A stretch of 64,000 nucleotides of DNA from Rhizobium mongolense subsp. loessense. Its GTDB lineage: Bacteria > Pseudomonadota > Alphaproteobacteria > Rhizobiales > Rhizobiaceae. The DNA is taken from contig NZ_FMTM01000001.1 of the NCBI RefSeq assembly GCF_900099775.1, positions 1,116,001 to 1,180,000 of the forward strand, given 5' to 3'. The notes beneath the pieces are model-generated. The model had not been told where the DNA came from. It ran no database searches and saw nothing but the letters and a program-made list of their open reading frames with translations. Both the position numbers and the translations under genes were made by a program. Numbering within the stretch: position 1 is the first letter of the stretch; the number at the start of each line of letters is the position of its first letter. Positions 56,499-64,000 of this stretch are shown here, in pieces.

Positions 56499-57419
56499 CT
56501 ATCGTCCTTCCTTGGCCTTCATATCAAGCAAGCGCTGGTAGAGTTCCTTGCGCGGCAATCCGGTGACGCGTGCTGCTTCGGCGGCTGCCTTTGCCGTCGG
56601 CATGGAAGTCGCAAGGTCGGCAAGGATGGCTCCAACATCCGCTTCGTCCGCCGGCCGCTCTTCCGGGGGGCCGACAACGAGCACTATCTCGCCCTTCACA
56701 TTGTGGTTTTCAGCATAATGCGCGGCAAGCTCGCCGAGCGTGCCGCGGCGAAACTCCTCATATGTCTTCGTCAGTTCGCGGCAAACGGACGCCCTGCGGG
56801 TGCGCCCGAGCACGTCGGCAGCAGCAGCCAGTGTCGCGCCGATCCGGTGCGGCGATTCAAAGAAGAGGAGCGTCGCTGGAGCGGCGACAAATTCCGCCAG
56901 CCGTTCGCGCCGCGCTTTGTCCTTTGCCGGGAGGAACCCCGCAAACAAAAAGGCGTCGTTCGGCAGGCCCGAGCCGACAAGCGCGGCAAGCGGTGCCGAT
57001 GCTCCCGGAATTGGAACGACACGGTATCCTGCTTCGATCGCCGACTGTGCAAGGCGATAACCGGGGTCAGAGACAAGCGGCGTCCCGGCATCGGAGACAA
57101 GTGCAACTGACCTGCCCGCCTCCAGAGCCTGCAGCAATCGCGGACCGGCCTCATCGGCATTATGCTCGTGATAGGCAAAGGGCCGGTTCTGAATGCCGTA
57201 TCTGTCAAGCAGAACGCGGGTCACGCGCGTATCCTCGCAGGCGAGCACATCGGCACCCGCCAGCGTTTCCAGTGCCCGCAATGTGATATCGCCCAGATTG
57301 CCGATCGGCGTAGCGACAAGATAAAGCGCCGCTTCCAGCGGGCGGGCCGGGATGGCGACATTGTGCAGGCGATAGCCGCGCTGCCTGCCGCCCTCGCCCG
57401 CTGTTTCCTCATTATTCAA
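56499..57419 (-). CDS. rsmI: 16S rRNA 2'-O-ribose C1402 methyltransferase RsmI
   Basis: RsmI methylates C1402 of 16S rRNA. The SAM-methyltransferase of the tetrapyrrole-methylase fold shows ALYLVATPIGNLGDITLRAL, DVLACEDTRVTRVLLDRYGI, LVSDAGTPLVSDPGYRL and RELTKTYEEFRRGTLGEL. The start is uncertain: TTG 57419 follows AAAGGAG and gives 306 residues, close to the family length; an ATG at 57497 and a frame opening at 57548 add unrelated residues. It is divergent from dnaN. Confidence 0.9.
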   Translation of the reverse strand: MNNEETAGEGGRQRGYRLHNVAIPARPLEAALYLVATPIGNLGDITLRALETLAGADVLACEDTRVTRVLLDRYGIQNRPFAYHEHNADEAGPRLLQALEAGRSVALVSDAGTPLVSDPGYRLAQSAIEAGYRVVPIPGASAPLAALVGSGLPNDAFLFAGFLPAKDKARRERLAEFVAAPATLLFFESPHRIGATLAAAADVLGRTRRASVCRELTKTYEEFRRGTLGELAAHYAENHNVKGEIVLVVGPPEERPADEADVGAILADLATSMPTAKAAAEAARVTGLPRKELYQRLLDMKAKEGR

Positions 57420-57662
57420 TTTCGATGGCTCCTTTGGCTCTCTGCCTTTATGCGCGGGCGTTTGGCCCGCAGCAAGCGTTCGGATTTCTGTGAGCATTGT
57501 CCCGGAAAACGGCAATTGCAGCGCTGCTGCGTCTCGCACCCCTTGCATTCGTCAGCAAAGTTCTGCCATTTTGCCTGTCCACTCCTCCGGCCCGGAGCCG
57601 GACAGCATCTTCCGGCGCGTTTTGCGCGCTGGGGCAGTAACGGTCGAAAGCGGTAGCATCCC

Positions 57663-58781
57663 ATGCGTATAACTATTGAGCGGTCAAACCTTTTGAAGTC
57701 GCTGAACCACGTTCACCGCGTGGTCGAACGTCGCAACACGATCCCGATCCTGTCCAATATCATGCTGCGCGCCGATGGCCAGAACCTCGACATGAAGGCG
57801 ACGGACCTCGATCTCGAAGTGACTGAAGCCACGCCAGCCAATGTCGAGCAGGGCGGTGCCACAACGGTTCCGGCGCATCTCCTTTACGACATTGTGCGCA
57901 AACTGCCGGACGGTTCGGAAGTTCTTTTGGCAACGTCGACGGATGGCGGCTCGATGGCTGTCCAGTCCGGCCGCTCGAAATTCTCGCTGCAGTGCCTGCC
58001 CGAATCCGATTTCCCGGATCTGACCGCCGGCACGTTCACGCATTCCTTCAAGCTGAAGGCAGCCGATCTCAAGATGCTGATCGACCGCACGCAGTTTGCG
58101 ATCTCGACCGAAGAAACGCGCTACTATCTGAACGGCATATTCTTCCACACGATCGAAAGCGACGGCGACTTGAAGCTTCGCGCGGTTGCGACCGACGGCC
58201 ACCGCCTCGCGCGTGCCGACGTGAAGGCGCCTTCCGGCTCCGAAGGCATGCCTGGCATCATCATTCCGCGCAAGACGGTCGGTGAACTGCAGAAGCTCGT
58301 CGACAATCCCGATGCGATGGTCACCGTCGAAGTCTCAGATGCCAAAATCCGCCTCGCCATCGACTCGATCGTCATGACCTCCAAGCTCATCGATGGCACC
58401 TTTCCGGATTACCAGCGTGTGATCCCCACCGGCAACGACAAGGAAATGCGCGTCGATTGCACAACATTCGCCCAAGCTGTCGACCGCGTTTCGACGATTT
58501 CTTCCGAGCGCGGTCGCGCCGTAAAGCTCGCACTTTCAGATGGCCAGCTTCTGCTCACCGTCAACAATCCGGATTCCGGCAGCGCGACGGAAGAAGTCGC
58601 CGTCGGTTACGACACGGATTCCATGGAAATCGGTTTCAATGCCAAATATCTGCTCGACATCACGGCGCAGCTTTCCGGCGATCAGGCGATTTTTCTGCTT
58701 GCCGATGCAGGCTCGCCGACGCTCATTCGCGATACCGCCGGCGATGATGCACTTTACGTTCTGATGCCGATGCGCGTGTAA
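57663..58781 (+). CDS. dnaN: DNA polymerase III beta subunit (sliding clamp)
   Basis: The beta clamp encircles DNA and tethers the polymerase. The 372-residue protein has three repeat domains: MRITIERSNLLKSLNHVHRV and ATDLDLEVTEATPA in the first, IDRTQFAISTEETRYYLNGI in the second, and VDRVSTISSERGRAVKLALS in the third, ending DALYVLMPMRV. It is 44 kb from dnaA, as is usual in this group, and not in an operon with recF here. Confidence 0.96.
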   Translation: MRITIERSNLLKSLNHVHRVVERRNTIPILSNIMLRADGQNLDMKATDLDLEVTEATPANVEQGGATTVPAHLLYDIVRKLPDGSEVLLATSTDGGSMAVQSGRSKFSLQCLPESDFPDLTAGTFTHSFKLKAADLKMLIDRTQFAISTEETRYYLNGIFFHTIESDGDLKLRAVATDGHRLARADVKAPSGSEGMPGIIIPRKTVGELQKLVDNPDAMVTVEVSDAKIRLAIDSIVMTSKLIDGTFPDYQRVIPTGNDKEMRVDCTTFAQAVDRVSTISSERGRAVKLALSDGQLLLTVNNPDSGSATEEVAVGYDTDSMEIGFNAKYLLDITAQLSGDQAIFLLADAGSPTLIRDTAGDDALYVLMPMRV

Positions 58782-58893
58782 ACGCACGTCGCATTTGCCG
58801 CGGTAAAGTTTGCCGATTGCGACGTTTGGTCTTGTTTTTGCGCCAGAGGATGGCAAATAGATACCTAGCGGTACATTATTCGTGGAGGACGGC

Positions 58894-59487
58894 ATGGCGT
58901 TGCGGCTGAAAGAACGGCTCGGCAAGAAGTTCGATGAAGAAATCCGTTTCTTCAAGGGCATGATGCAGGGGCCGAAAACCGTCGGCTCCATCGTTCCCAC
59001 CTCCTCCATCACCGCCCGCAAGATGGCAAGCGTCATCAACCTGAATTCCGGCCTCCCGGTTCTTGAACTCGGTCCCGGCACGGGCGCGATCACCAAGGCG
59101 ATCCTCGGGCGCGGCGTGAAGCCGGAAAATCTCGTCGCCATCGAATATTCGACGGATTTTTACGAGCATCTCGTCCGCCTCTACCCCCGTGTCCGCTTCA
59201 TCAATGGCGACGCCTTCGACATCGACAAGACGCTCGGTCACCTCAAGGATCAGACGTTCGATTCCGTCGTTTCGGCTGTGCCGTTGCTCAACTTCCCGAT
59301 GCAGGCGCGAATTGCGCTTCTCGAAAGTCTGCTCGACCGTATTCCGGCAGGCAGGCCGGTCGTGCAGATTTCCTATGGTCCGGTCTCGCCGATCATCGCA
59401 CGGCCGGAGCGCTACCACATCCAGCATTTCGATTTCATCGTCCGCAATATCCCGCCGGCCCAGCTCTGGATCTACCGACGCAGCTGA
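58894..59487 (+). CDS. pmtA: phospholipid N-methyltransferase PmtA
   Basis: PmtA methylates phosphatidylethanolamine three times to phosphatidylcholine, a membrane lipid important for root-nodule bacteria. The 197 residues include RLKERLGKKFDEEIRFFKGM, VPTSSITARKMASV and the SAM motif VLELGPGTGAITKAILGRG. YHIQHFDFIVRNIPPAQLW at the end is typical. ATG 58894 follows GTGGAGG; GTG 58882 is an upstream in-frame option. The next gene starts two bases past its stop. Confidence 0.93.
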   Translation: MALRLKERLGKKFDEEIRFFKGMMQGPKTVGSIVPTSSITARKMASVINLNSGLPVLELGPGTGAITKAILGRGVKPENLVAIEYSTDFYEHLVRLYPRVRFINGDAFDIDKTLGHLKDQTFDSVVSAVPLLNFPMQARIALLESLLDRIPAGRPVVQISYGPVSPIIARPERYHIQHFDFIVRNIPPAQLWIYRRS

Positions 59488-59488
59488 T

Positions 59489-60076
59489 ATGTACGGGCTG
59501 TACATCACCCACCCGCAAGTGAAAATCGATCCGAACGTCGCGGTGCCCAAATGGGGTTTATCCGAGATCGGCGAGGCTCGCGCGCGCAAGGCGGCTGAAA
59601 GCAGCTGGGCGAGGCAACTGCGCCGTATTATTTCCAGCGACGAGACGAAAGCCATCGAGACCGCGGAAATACTGGCTGCGACGGCAGGCGTGGCCATCGA
59701 AATCAGACATGGCATGTATGAGAACGACCGGTCCGCAACAGGGTTCCTGCCGCCACCGGAATTCGAGAAAGCTGCCGACTGGTTCTTCGCGCATCCGCAA
59801 GATAGTTTCAGAGGCTGGGAGCGTGCCGCCGATGCGCAGCAGCGCGTCGTTTCGGCCTTCGAAGCTGTTCTCGCCGATCACGATCCGAACGAGCCGATCG
59901 CCTTTGTCGGGCATGGCGGGGTGGGCACGCTGCTGAAATGCAATCTTGAGCGCCGCGCCATCGCGCGCGATCGCGATCAGCCGCCCGGCGGCGGTAATCT
60001 CTATTGTTTCAGCCTTGCAGACCGGCGCTTATCATGCGACTGGACGCCCATGGAAAACTGGGACGGATGGATGTGA
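59489..60076 (+). CDS. histidine phosphatase superfamily protein
   Basis: A 195-residue protein with the SixA/phosphoglycerate-mutase fold. The first motif is ITHPQV (His8), so the usual Arg-His-Gly is Thr-His-Pro; the second His is in [22 protein letters not shown] matches the family arginine-helix region with Asp for Ser. It is closely linked to pmtA and pyrF (two-base and one-base gaps), so one operon. The substrate is unknown. Confidence 0.8.
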   Translation: MYGLYITHPQVKIDPNVAVPKWGLSEIGEARARKAAESSWARQLRRIISSDETKAIETAEILAATAGVAIEIRHGMYENDRSATGFLPPPEFEKAADWFFAHPQDSFRGWERAADAQQRVVSAFEAVLADHDPNEPIAFVGHGGVGTLLKCNLERRAIARDRDQPPGGGNLYCFSLADRRLSCDWTPMENWDGWM

Positions 60077-60077
60077 G

Positions 60078-60770
60078 ATGAATGCACGCGAGCGGCTGAT
60101 CGTCGGGCTGGATGTTCCGACACTTGGCGAGGCCGAACAGATCGTCTCGACGCTCGGCGACGACATTCTCTTCTTCAAGATCGGCTATCAGCTCGTCTTC
60201 GCCGGAGGTCTGGAATTCGCACGCGATCTCGCACAGAGCGGCAAGAAGATCTTCCTCGACATGAAGCTGCTCGATATCGACAACACGGTCGCTTCCGGCG
60301 TCGAGAATATCGTGAAGATGGGTATGTCCATGCTGACGCTGCATGCCTATCCCAAGGCGATGAAGGCTGCCGTCGAAGCCGCAAAGGGTTCCGATCTCTG
60401 CCTGCTCGGCGTGACCGTCCTTACCTCGATGGACGAACAGGATCTGATCGCCGCAGGTTACGAATACGACCCGCATACACTGGTGCTGCGCCGCGCCGAA
60501 CAGGCACTGCTCGCCGGGATGGGCGGCGTCGTCTGCTCCGCGGAAGAATCCGCAGCCGTTCGGAAAATCGTCGGACCTGGAATGGCGATCGTCACCCCAG
60601 GCATCCGCCCTGCAGGTAGCGAAAAGGGTGATCAGAAGCGTGTCATGACGCCCGCCGATGCGTTAAAGGCCGGCTCGAGCCACCTCGTCGTCGCCCGCCC
60701 GATCGTCAAGGCGCCCGATCCGAAGGAAGCGGCACGCGCCATTCTTGCCGAGATGGAAGCCGCGCTCTGA
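60078..60770 (+). CDS. pyrF: orotidine 5'-phosphate decarboxylase
   Basis: PyrF makes UMP from OMP. The 230-residue TIM barrel shows [27 protein letters not shown], and the catalytic [11 protein letters not shown] (Asp-x-Lys-x-x-Asp), plus ITPGIRPAG written in this protein as [18 protein letters not shown] 60078 starts right after the upstream stop. Co-transcribed with the histidine-phosphatase gene. Confidence 0.95.
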   Translation: MNARERLIVGLDVPTLGEAEQIVSTLGDDILFFKIGYQLVFAGGLEFARDLAQSGKKIFLDMKLLDIDNTVASGVENIVKMGMSMLTLHAYPKAMKAAVEAAKGSDLCLLGVTVLTSMDEQDLIAAGYEYDPHTLVLRRAEQALLAGMGGVVCSAEESAAVRKIVGPGMAIVTPGIRPAGSEKGDQKRVMTPADALKAGSSHLVVARPIVKAPDPKEAARAILAEMEAAL

Positions 60771-60855
60771 CGCTTGGCGAATGACGCGGCTGATACTTAC
60801 TAAGCATATCAGCGATTTGGATGACGTGGGCAAGCGTCAACAGGAGGAAAAAACC

Positions 60856-61143
60856 ATGGCAAAAGGATACTGGATTGCACGCGTCGATGTTCGCGATCCC
60901 GAGCGCTACAAGGATTACGTCGCGGCAGCTAAGCCTGCCTTTGAAAAACACGGTGCAAACTTCCTCGCCCGCGGGGGTGCAATCACCGAACTTGAAGGTA
61001 AGTCGCGAGCCCGAAACGTCGTCATCGAATTCCCGTCCATGCAGGCCGCGGTCGATTGCTACAACTCCCCGGAATACCAAATTGCCGCCAAGATCCGCCA
61101 GGAAGCCGCCGACGCGGAAATGGTGGTTGTAGAAGGCATCTGA
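60856..61143 (+). CDS. DUF1330-family protein
   Basis: A 95-residue dimeric alpha-beta-barrel protein: WIARVDVRDPERYKDYVAAA, FLARGGAITELEG and VVIEFPSMQAAVDCYNSPEY. These small proteins have no settled function. ATG 60856 follows AGGAGGAAAAA, a strong ribosome site. It lies 85 bases after pyrF, possibly with its own promoter. Confidence 0.88.
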   Translation: MAKGYWIARVDVRDPERYKDYVAAAKPAFEKHGANFLARGGAITELEGKSRARNVVIEFPSMQAAVDCYNSPEYQIAAKIRQEAADAEMVVVEGI

Positions 61144-61255
61144 GCGCTCTTTGCATCTGCGAAGCTGAGGCAAGATGGACCTTTCCGTCGCGCCGGGTTT
61201 CGGCTAATACGAGTGCCGATCAACGCGTCCATCCAAGCCTTTCGAGGAGCCTGCC

Positions 61256-62236
61256 ATGACCCTTGCCAACCTGCCGCCGCTCGTGACCGTGTTCGGAGGT
61301 TCTGGCTTTCTCGGCAGGCATATCGTGCGCGCCCTCGCAAGGCGCGGCTATCGCATCCGCGTCGCGGTGCGCCGCCCCGATCTCGCAGGTTTTCTGCAGC
61401 CGCTCGGCAATGTCGGCCAGATTTCTTTTGTCCAAGCGAACCTGCGCTACCGCAATTCGGTCGATCGTGCCGTCGAGGGTGCCGACTTCGTCATCAACTG
61501 TGTCGGCGTGCTCTTTGAGACCGGCCGCAACACCTTTGATGCGGTGCAGGAATTCGGTGCGCGCGCCGTGGCGGAAGCCGCCCGGGCATCCGGTGCCAAG
61601 CTCATCCATATTTCGGCAATCGGCGCCGACGCCAATTCGGATTCCAGCTATGCCCGCACCAAGGGCCGCGCGGAGGCGGCAATCCTTTCGACCAAGAAGG
61701 ACGCCATAATCTTCCGTCCGTCGATCGTTTTCGGACCGGAAGACGGTTTTTTCAACAAATTCGCGGAGATGGCTCGCCTTTCGCCAGTCCTTCCCCTCAT
61801 CGGTGGCGGCAAGACGAAGCTGCAGCCGGTCTACGTAGAGGACGTGGCAGAAGCCGTGGCACGCGCCGTCGAAGGCAAGGCTGCGAGCGGGACGATCTAT
61901 GAACTCGGCGGTCCGGAAGTGCTTACCTTCCGCGAATGTCTTCAGGTCATGTTGAAGATCACCGCCCGCAAGAATCGGCTGGTTTCCATTCCCTTCAGCA
62001 TCGCTTCGCTGATCGGCAGCGTCGCTTCGCTCATTCCCTTCGTTAAGCCTCCGATCACGGCCGACCAGGTTCGCCTGCTGAAGCGCGACAATGTCGTTTC
62101 AACGAAGGCCGAAACGGATGGCCTCACGTTGAAGGCGCTCGGCGTCACGCCGACAATGCTAACCTCCGTACTGCCGTCGTATCTGGTGCATTACCGCCCG
62201 CATGGTCAGTACACCGGTTCGGGAAAAGCGGCCTGA
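61256..62236 (+). CDS. NDUFA9-like NAD(P)-binding protein, complex I-associated type
   Basis: A 326-residue extended-SDR protein. VTVFGGSGFLGRHIVRALAR is the cofactor motif, then ALRRPDL-like RVAVRRPDL and a Tyr-Arg pair (SYARTKGRAE) at the catalytic position where YxxxK is usual. The family resembles the NDUFA9 subunit of complex I and similar alphaproteobacterial proteins. It is followed by a terminator (62256-62289). Confidence 0.85.
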   Translation: MTLANLPPLVTVFGGSGFLGRHIVRALARRGYRIRVAVRRPDLAGFLQPLGNVGQISFVQANLRYRNSVDRAVEGADFVINCVGVLFETGRNTFDAVQEFGARAVAEAARASGAKLIHISAIGADANSDSSYARTKGRAEAAILSTKKDAIIFRPSIVFGPEDGFFNKFAEMARLSPVLPLIGGGKTKLQPVYVEDVAEAVARAVEGKAASGTIYELGGPEVLTFRECLQVMLKITARKNRLVSIPFSIASLIGSVASLIPFVKPPITADQVRLLKRDNVVSTKAETDGLTLKALGVTPTMLTSVLPSYLVHYRPHGQYTGSGKAA

Positions 62237-62255
62237 GAAATTATCCCACCGGTTG

Positions 62256-62289
62256 AACGCCGCTGTGTTTGCTCACCGACGGCGTTTTT
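62256..62289 (+). terminator. rho-independent terminator after the NDUFA9-like gene
   Basis: AACGCCG (62256-62262) pairs with CGGCGTT (62280-62286), followed by a T run to 62289. It starts 19 bases after the stop. Confidence 0.7.
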
Positions 62290-62516
62290 CTTTTCGATTC
62301 TTTCAGGCAACCGAAGCAAGCTTCGCGTGCTTCCTATAGCCGCGAGCCGGGACGGCGTTGCATAAAAGACGCATTAAAAATTTAGTGAAATTAACGCCAC
62401 ATTTAGCAGCAACGTTTATTGCTATTTGCCATTCCACTGACTAAACACCCCGCGCGTCCTGAAACGGACTCAGCGCCATTTGCGGCGCGCTAAATCGACT
62501 TGAAAGGCTTTATTCG

Positions 62517-62669
62517 ATGGGCAAGTCAATCGCGCTTCTTTTTGCGTGTGCGGCACTGGTTATCCTCGCAGGTTCCTTCATTGCGCCCGGCTCGGTCGCA
62601 GCGGTGAAGGGCGGCTGCGCGCCGGCTTATGGCATCGATCCCTGCTCCACAGCCTCCCTCAACCACTGA
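62517..62669 (+). CDS. small secreted protein with two cysteines
   Basis: This 50-residue frame (ATG 62517) has a hydrophobic leader KSIALLFACAALVILAGSFI and then a short exported tail with two cysteines (GGCAPAYGIDPCSTAS). AAAGG precedes the start. Similar small proteins with a signal peptide and paired cysteines are frequent in rhizobia, but I do not recognise a family. A hairpin CGGCTC/GAGCCG (62679-62696) follows. Confidence 0.55.
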   Translation: MGKSIALLFACAALVILAGSFIAPGSVAAVKGGCAPAYGIDPCSTASLNH

Positions 62670-62721
62670 GGCAAAGGCCGGCTCTCTCCGGAGCCGCCTT
62701 CCGATGTCAAATATCTGAAAA

Positions 62722-63522
62722 TCAGCCGAACAACGTCAAGCCGATCAGGCCTGCCGCGCCAATGAAGATTCGCCACCAGGCGAAGGGCGCATAGCCCCGG
62801 ATCGAGACGAAATCGAGCAGCGCGCGGACAACGAAGAGCGCCGAGACGAAAGCCGCCACGAAGCCGATGACGATGAGCATTCCGTCATCGAAGCTCAGCA
62901 TATTGCGGTTCTCGTATAAATCCAAAGTAAAGGCGCCGACCATCGTCGGCATGGCGAGAAAGAACGAGAATTCGGCTGCAGAGCGCTTGTCGGCACCCAT
63001 CAGCAACGCGCCCACGATCGTGGCGCCCGACCGGGATGTTCCCGGGATCATTGCCAGGCACTGGAAGAAACCTATCTTCAGCGCCATCGGCAGGGAAAAC
63101 TCTGTCACATCGTGATATTTCGGCTTGAACTGGATCTTGTCGACGGCAAGGAGGACGAGGCCGCCAAGAATGAGGACGATGCAGATCAGCATCGGCGTTT
63201 CGAAGAGCACGTTCTTGATGAAGTCGTGCGCAATTGCGCCGATAACGGCTGCAGGCAGAAAACCAAAGAGTACGGCAAGGACGAAATGCCGCGCCCGCGC
63301 GCTGCGCGGCAACGCAAGCGCCAGGCTCAACAGCCGCTTGAAGTAGACGAGAAGAATCGCAAGGATCGCGCCGAGCTGGATGAGAACGACAAATGTATTG
63401 CCCGGCGACCGAAAGCCCAGGAAATGCCCTGCCAGCAGGACATGGGCCGTCGAGGAAACCGGTATGAATTCAGTAAGGCCTTCAATAAGGCCTAGAACGA
63501 GTGCACTAAAGATATCAGCCAT
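62722..63522 (-). CDS. uppP: undecaprenyl-diphosphatase
   Basis: UppP (BacA) recycles undecaprenyl diphosphate for cell-wall synthesis. The 266-residue integral membrane enzyme has the motifs [20 protein letters not shown] and [17 protein letters not shown] with their Glu, Ser and Arg active residues. Ala replaces the common Gly in SSTGH. It is divergent from the GST gene at the right edge. Confidence 0.95.
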   Translation of the reverse strand: MADIFSALVLGLIEGLTEFIPVSSTAHVLLAGHFLGFRSPGNTFVVLIQLGAILAILLVYFKRLLSLALALPRSARARHFVLAVLFGFLPAAVIGAIAHDFIKNVLFETPMLICIVLILGGLVLLAVDKIQFKPKYHDVTEFSLPMALKIGFFQCLAMIPGTSRSGATIVGALLMGADKRSAAEFSFFLAMPTMVGAFTLDLYENRNMLSFDDGMLIVIGFVAAFVSALFVVRALLDFVSIRGYAPFAWWRIFIGAAGLIGLTLFG

Positions 63523-63671
63523 GTTTTATCCCTTGTGAGGCGGGGCCAGGCCCGATTTGCTTGTATTGAAGGGGCCAAGCTCCTATAGCTGCAACGAATG
63601 AGTCATGACTAGGGCGCTATGAATATGAGTGCACCAGAGCATGCCGCGAGAAATCAACAAATCGGGTATCG

Positions 63672-64000
63672 ATGCCGACGCTTTATCATCATCCTATGTC
63701 ATCCGCTTCACGCTTCGTCCGGCTGATTCTGAGCGAGTATGGCTTTCAGGCAGATCTCATTGAAGAGCAGACCTGGGAAAAGCGGCGCGACTTTCTGGCG
63801 CTCAATCCTGCCGGTACCTTGCCGGTCTATGTGGACGACAGCATGCGCGCTCTTTGCGGCGCGACTGTCATTTCGGAATATCTCGATGAAACGCATGGCG
63901 TGCTGAAGCGCGACCGGCGTCTTCTCGCCGAAGATCCCTTCCAACGCGCGGAAATCCGCCGCCTCGGTGAGTGGTTCATGCAGAAGATGGAGACGGATGT
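63672..64000 (+). CDS. glutathione S-transferase family protein, cut at the window edge
   Basis: The first 109 residues of a GST-like protein are visible: TLYHHPMSSASRFVRLILSE, the glutathione-site loop NPAGTLPVYVDDSM and SEYLDETHG. The C-terminal domain continues beyond base 64000. Start ATG 63672 gives the family N-terminus. Substrate unknown. Confidence 0.8.
   Translation, partial: MPTLYHHPMSSASRFVRLILSEYGFQADLIEEQTWEKRRDFLALNPAGTLPVYVDDSMRALCGATVISEYLDETHGVLKRDRRLLAEDPFQRAEIRRLGEWFMQKMETD

Overview
The window looks like chromosomal DNA of a fast-growing rhizobium (Rhizobium/Agrobacterium group of Alphaproteobacteria). Support: high GC, a PmtA-type phosphatidylcholine methyltransferase, dnaA and dnaN lying about 44 kb apart, a RirA-type iron box (TGA-N9-TCA), choline-sulfate and trehalose osmoprotection genes, and many LysR-family regulators with divergent targets. 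I saw no tRNA, rRNA, CRISPR array, insertion sequence or prophage.

Layout: 0.1-4.4 kb holds housekeeping genes (hrcA, rph, a VOC gene, rdgB, hemW). 4.4-6.4 kb is a DMT exporter with a divergent LysR gene. 6.4-10.6 kb is an iron-siderophore cluster (TonB receptor, FhuF-like reductase, Tat-exported binding protein) behind a RirA-type box. 10.6-18.9 kb has a saccharopine-dehydrogenase-like gene, dnaA with a long gene-free leader, rpsT, an enoyl-CoA hydratase, mutM, ubiE and ubiB. 18.9-30.8 kb is an accessory block. It opens with a six-gene operon read here as ergothioneine breakdown, followed by a VOC/MFS pair with a LysR gene and an SDR/LysR pair. 31.2-33.2 kb has coaBC and a class II glutamine amidotransferase. 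33.2-48.3 kb is a second accessory block: a small leader or sRNA unit, a GntR-MFS operon under a 47-nt perfect palindrome, an S10 peptidase, a GFA protein, trehalose synthesis (otsB-otsA), choline sulfatase with its LysR regulator and a collapsed choX gene, a GST, and a threonine-dehydratase/Lrp/RidA group, then prfC. 48.4-64 kb is mostly housekeeping: dut, cysK, gshB, rsmI, dnaN, pmtA, pyrF, an NDUFA9-like gene and uppP, with a GST cut by the right edge.

Main finding: the 18.95-26.33 kb operon encodes a histidine-ammonia-lyase homologue without the MIO-forming Ala-Ser-Gly, a urocanase homologue whose active-site Cys is Ala, a DUF917 protein, a hydantoinase-like amidohydrolase and an N-carbamoyl-amino-acid hydrolase. 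Together they fit a five-step route: ergothioneine to thiourocanate plus trimethylamine, to the thiohydantoin propionate, to hydantoin propionate plus sulfide, to N-carbamoyl-glutamate, to glutamate. The assignment rests on residue patterns read by eye and on gene content; no search was run.

Other points worth attention: the gntR palindrome that spans its own -10 box and start codon; the adjacent peptide-coding terminated transcript; the 54-codon in-frame remnant of choX; a duplicated-motif small protein next to cysK; and a fragment of an ABC ATPase where yraN might be expected.
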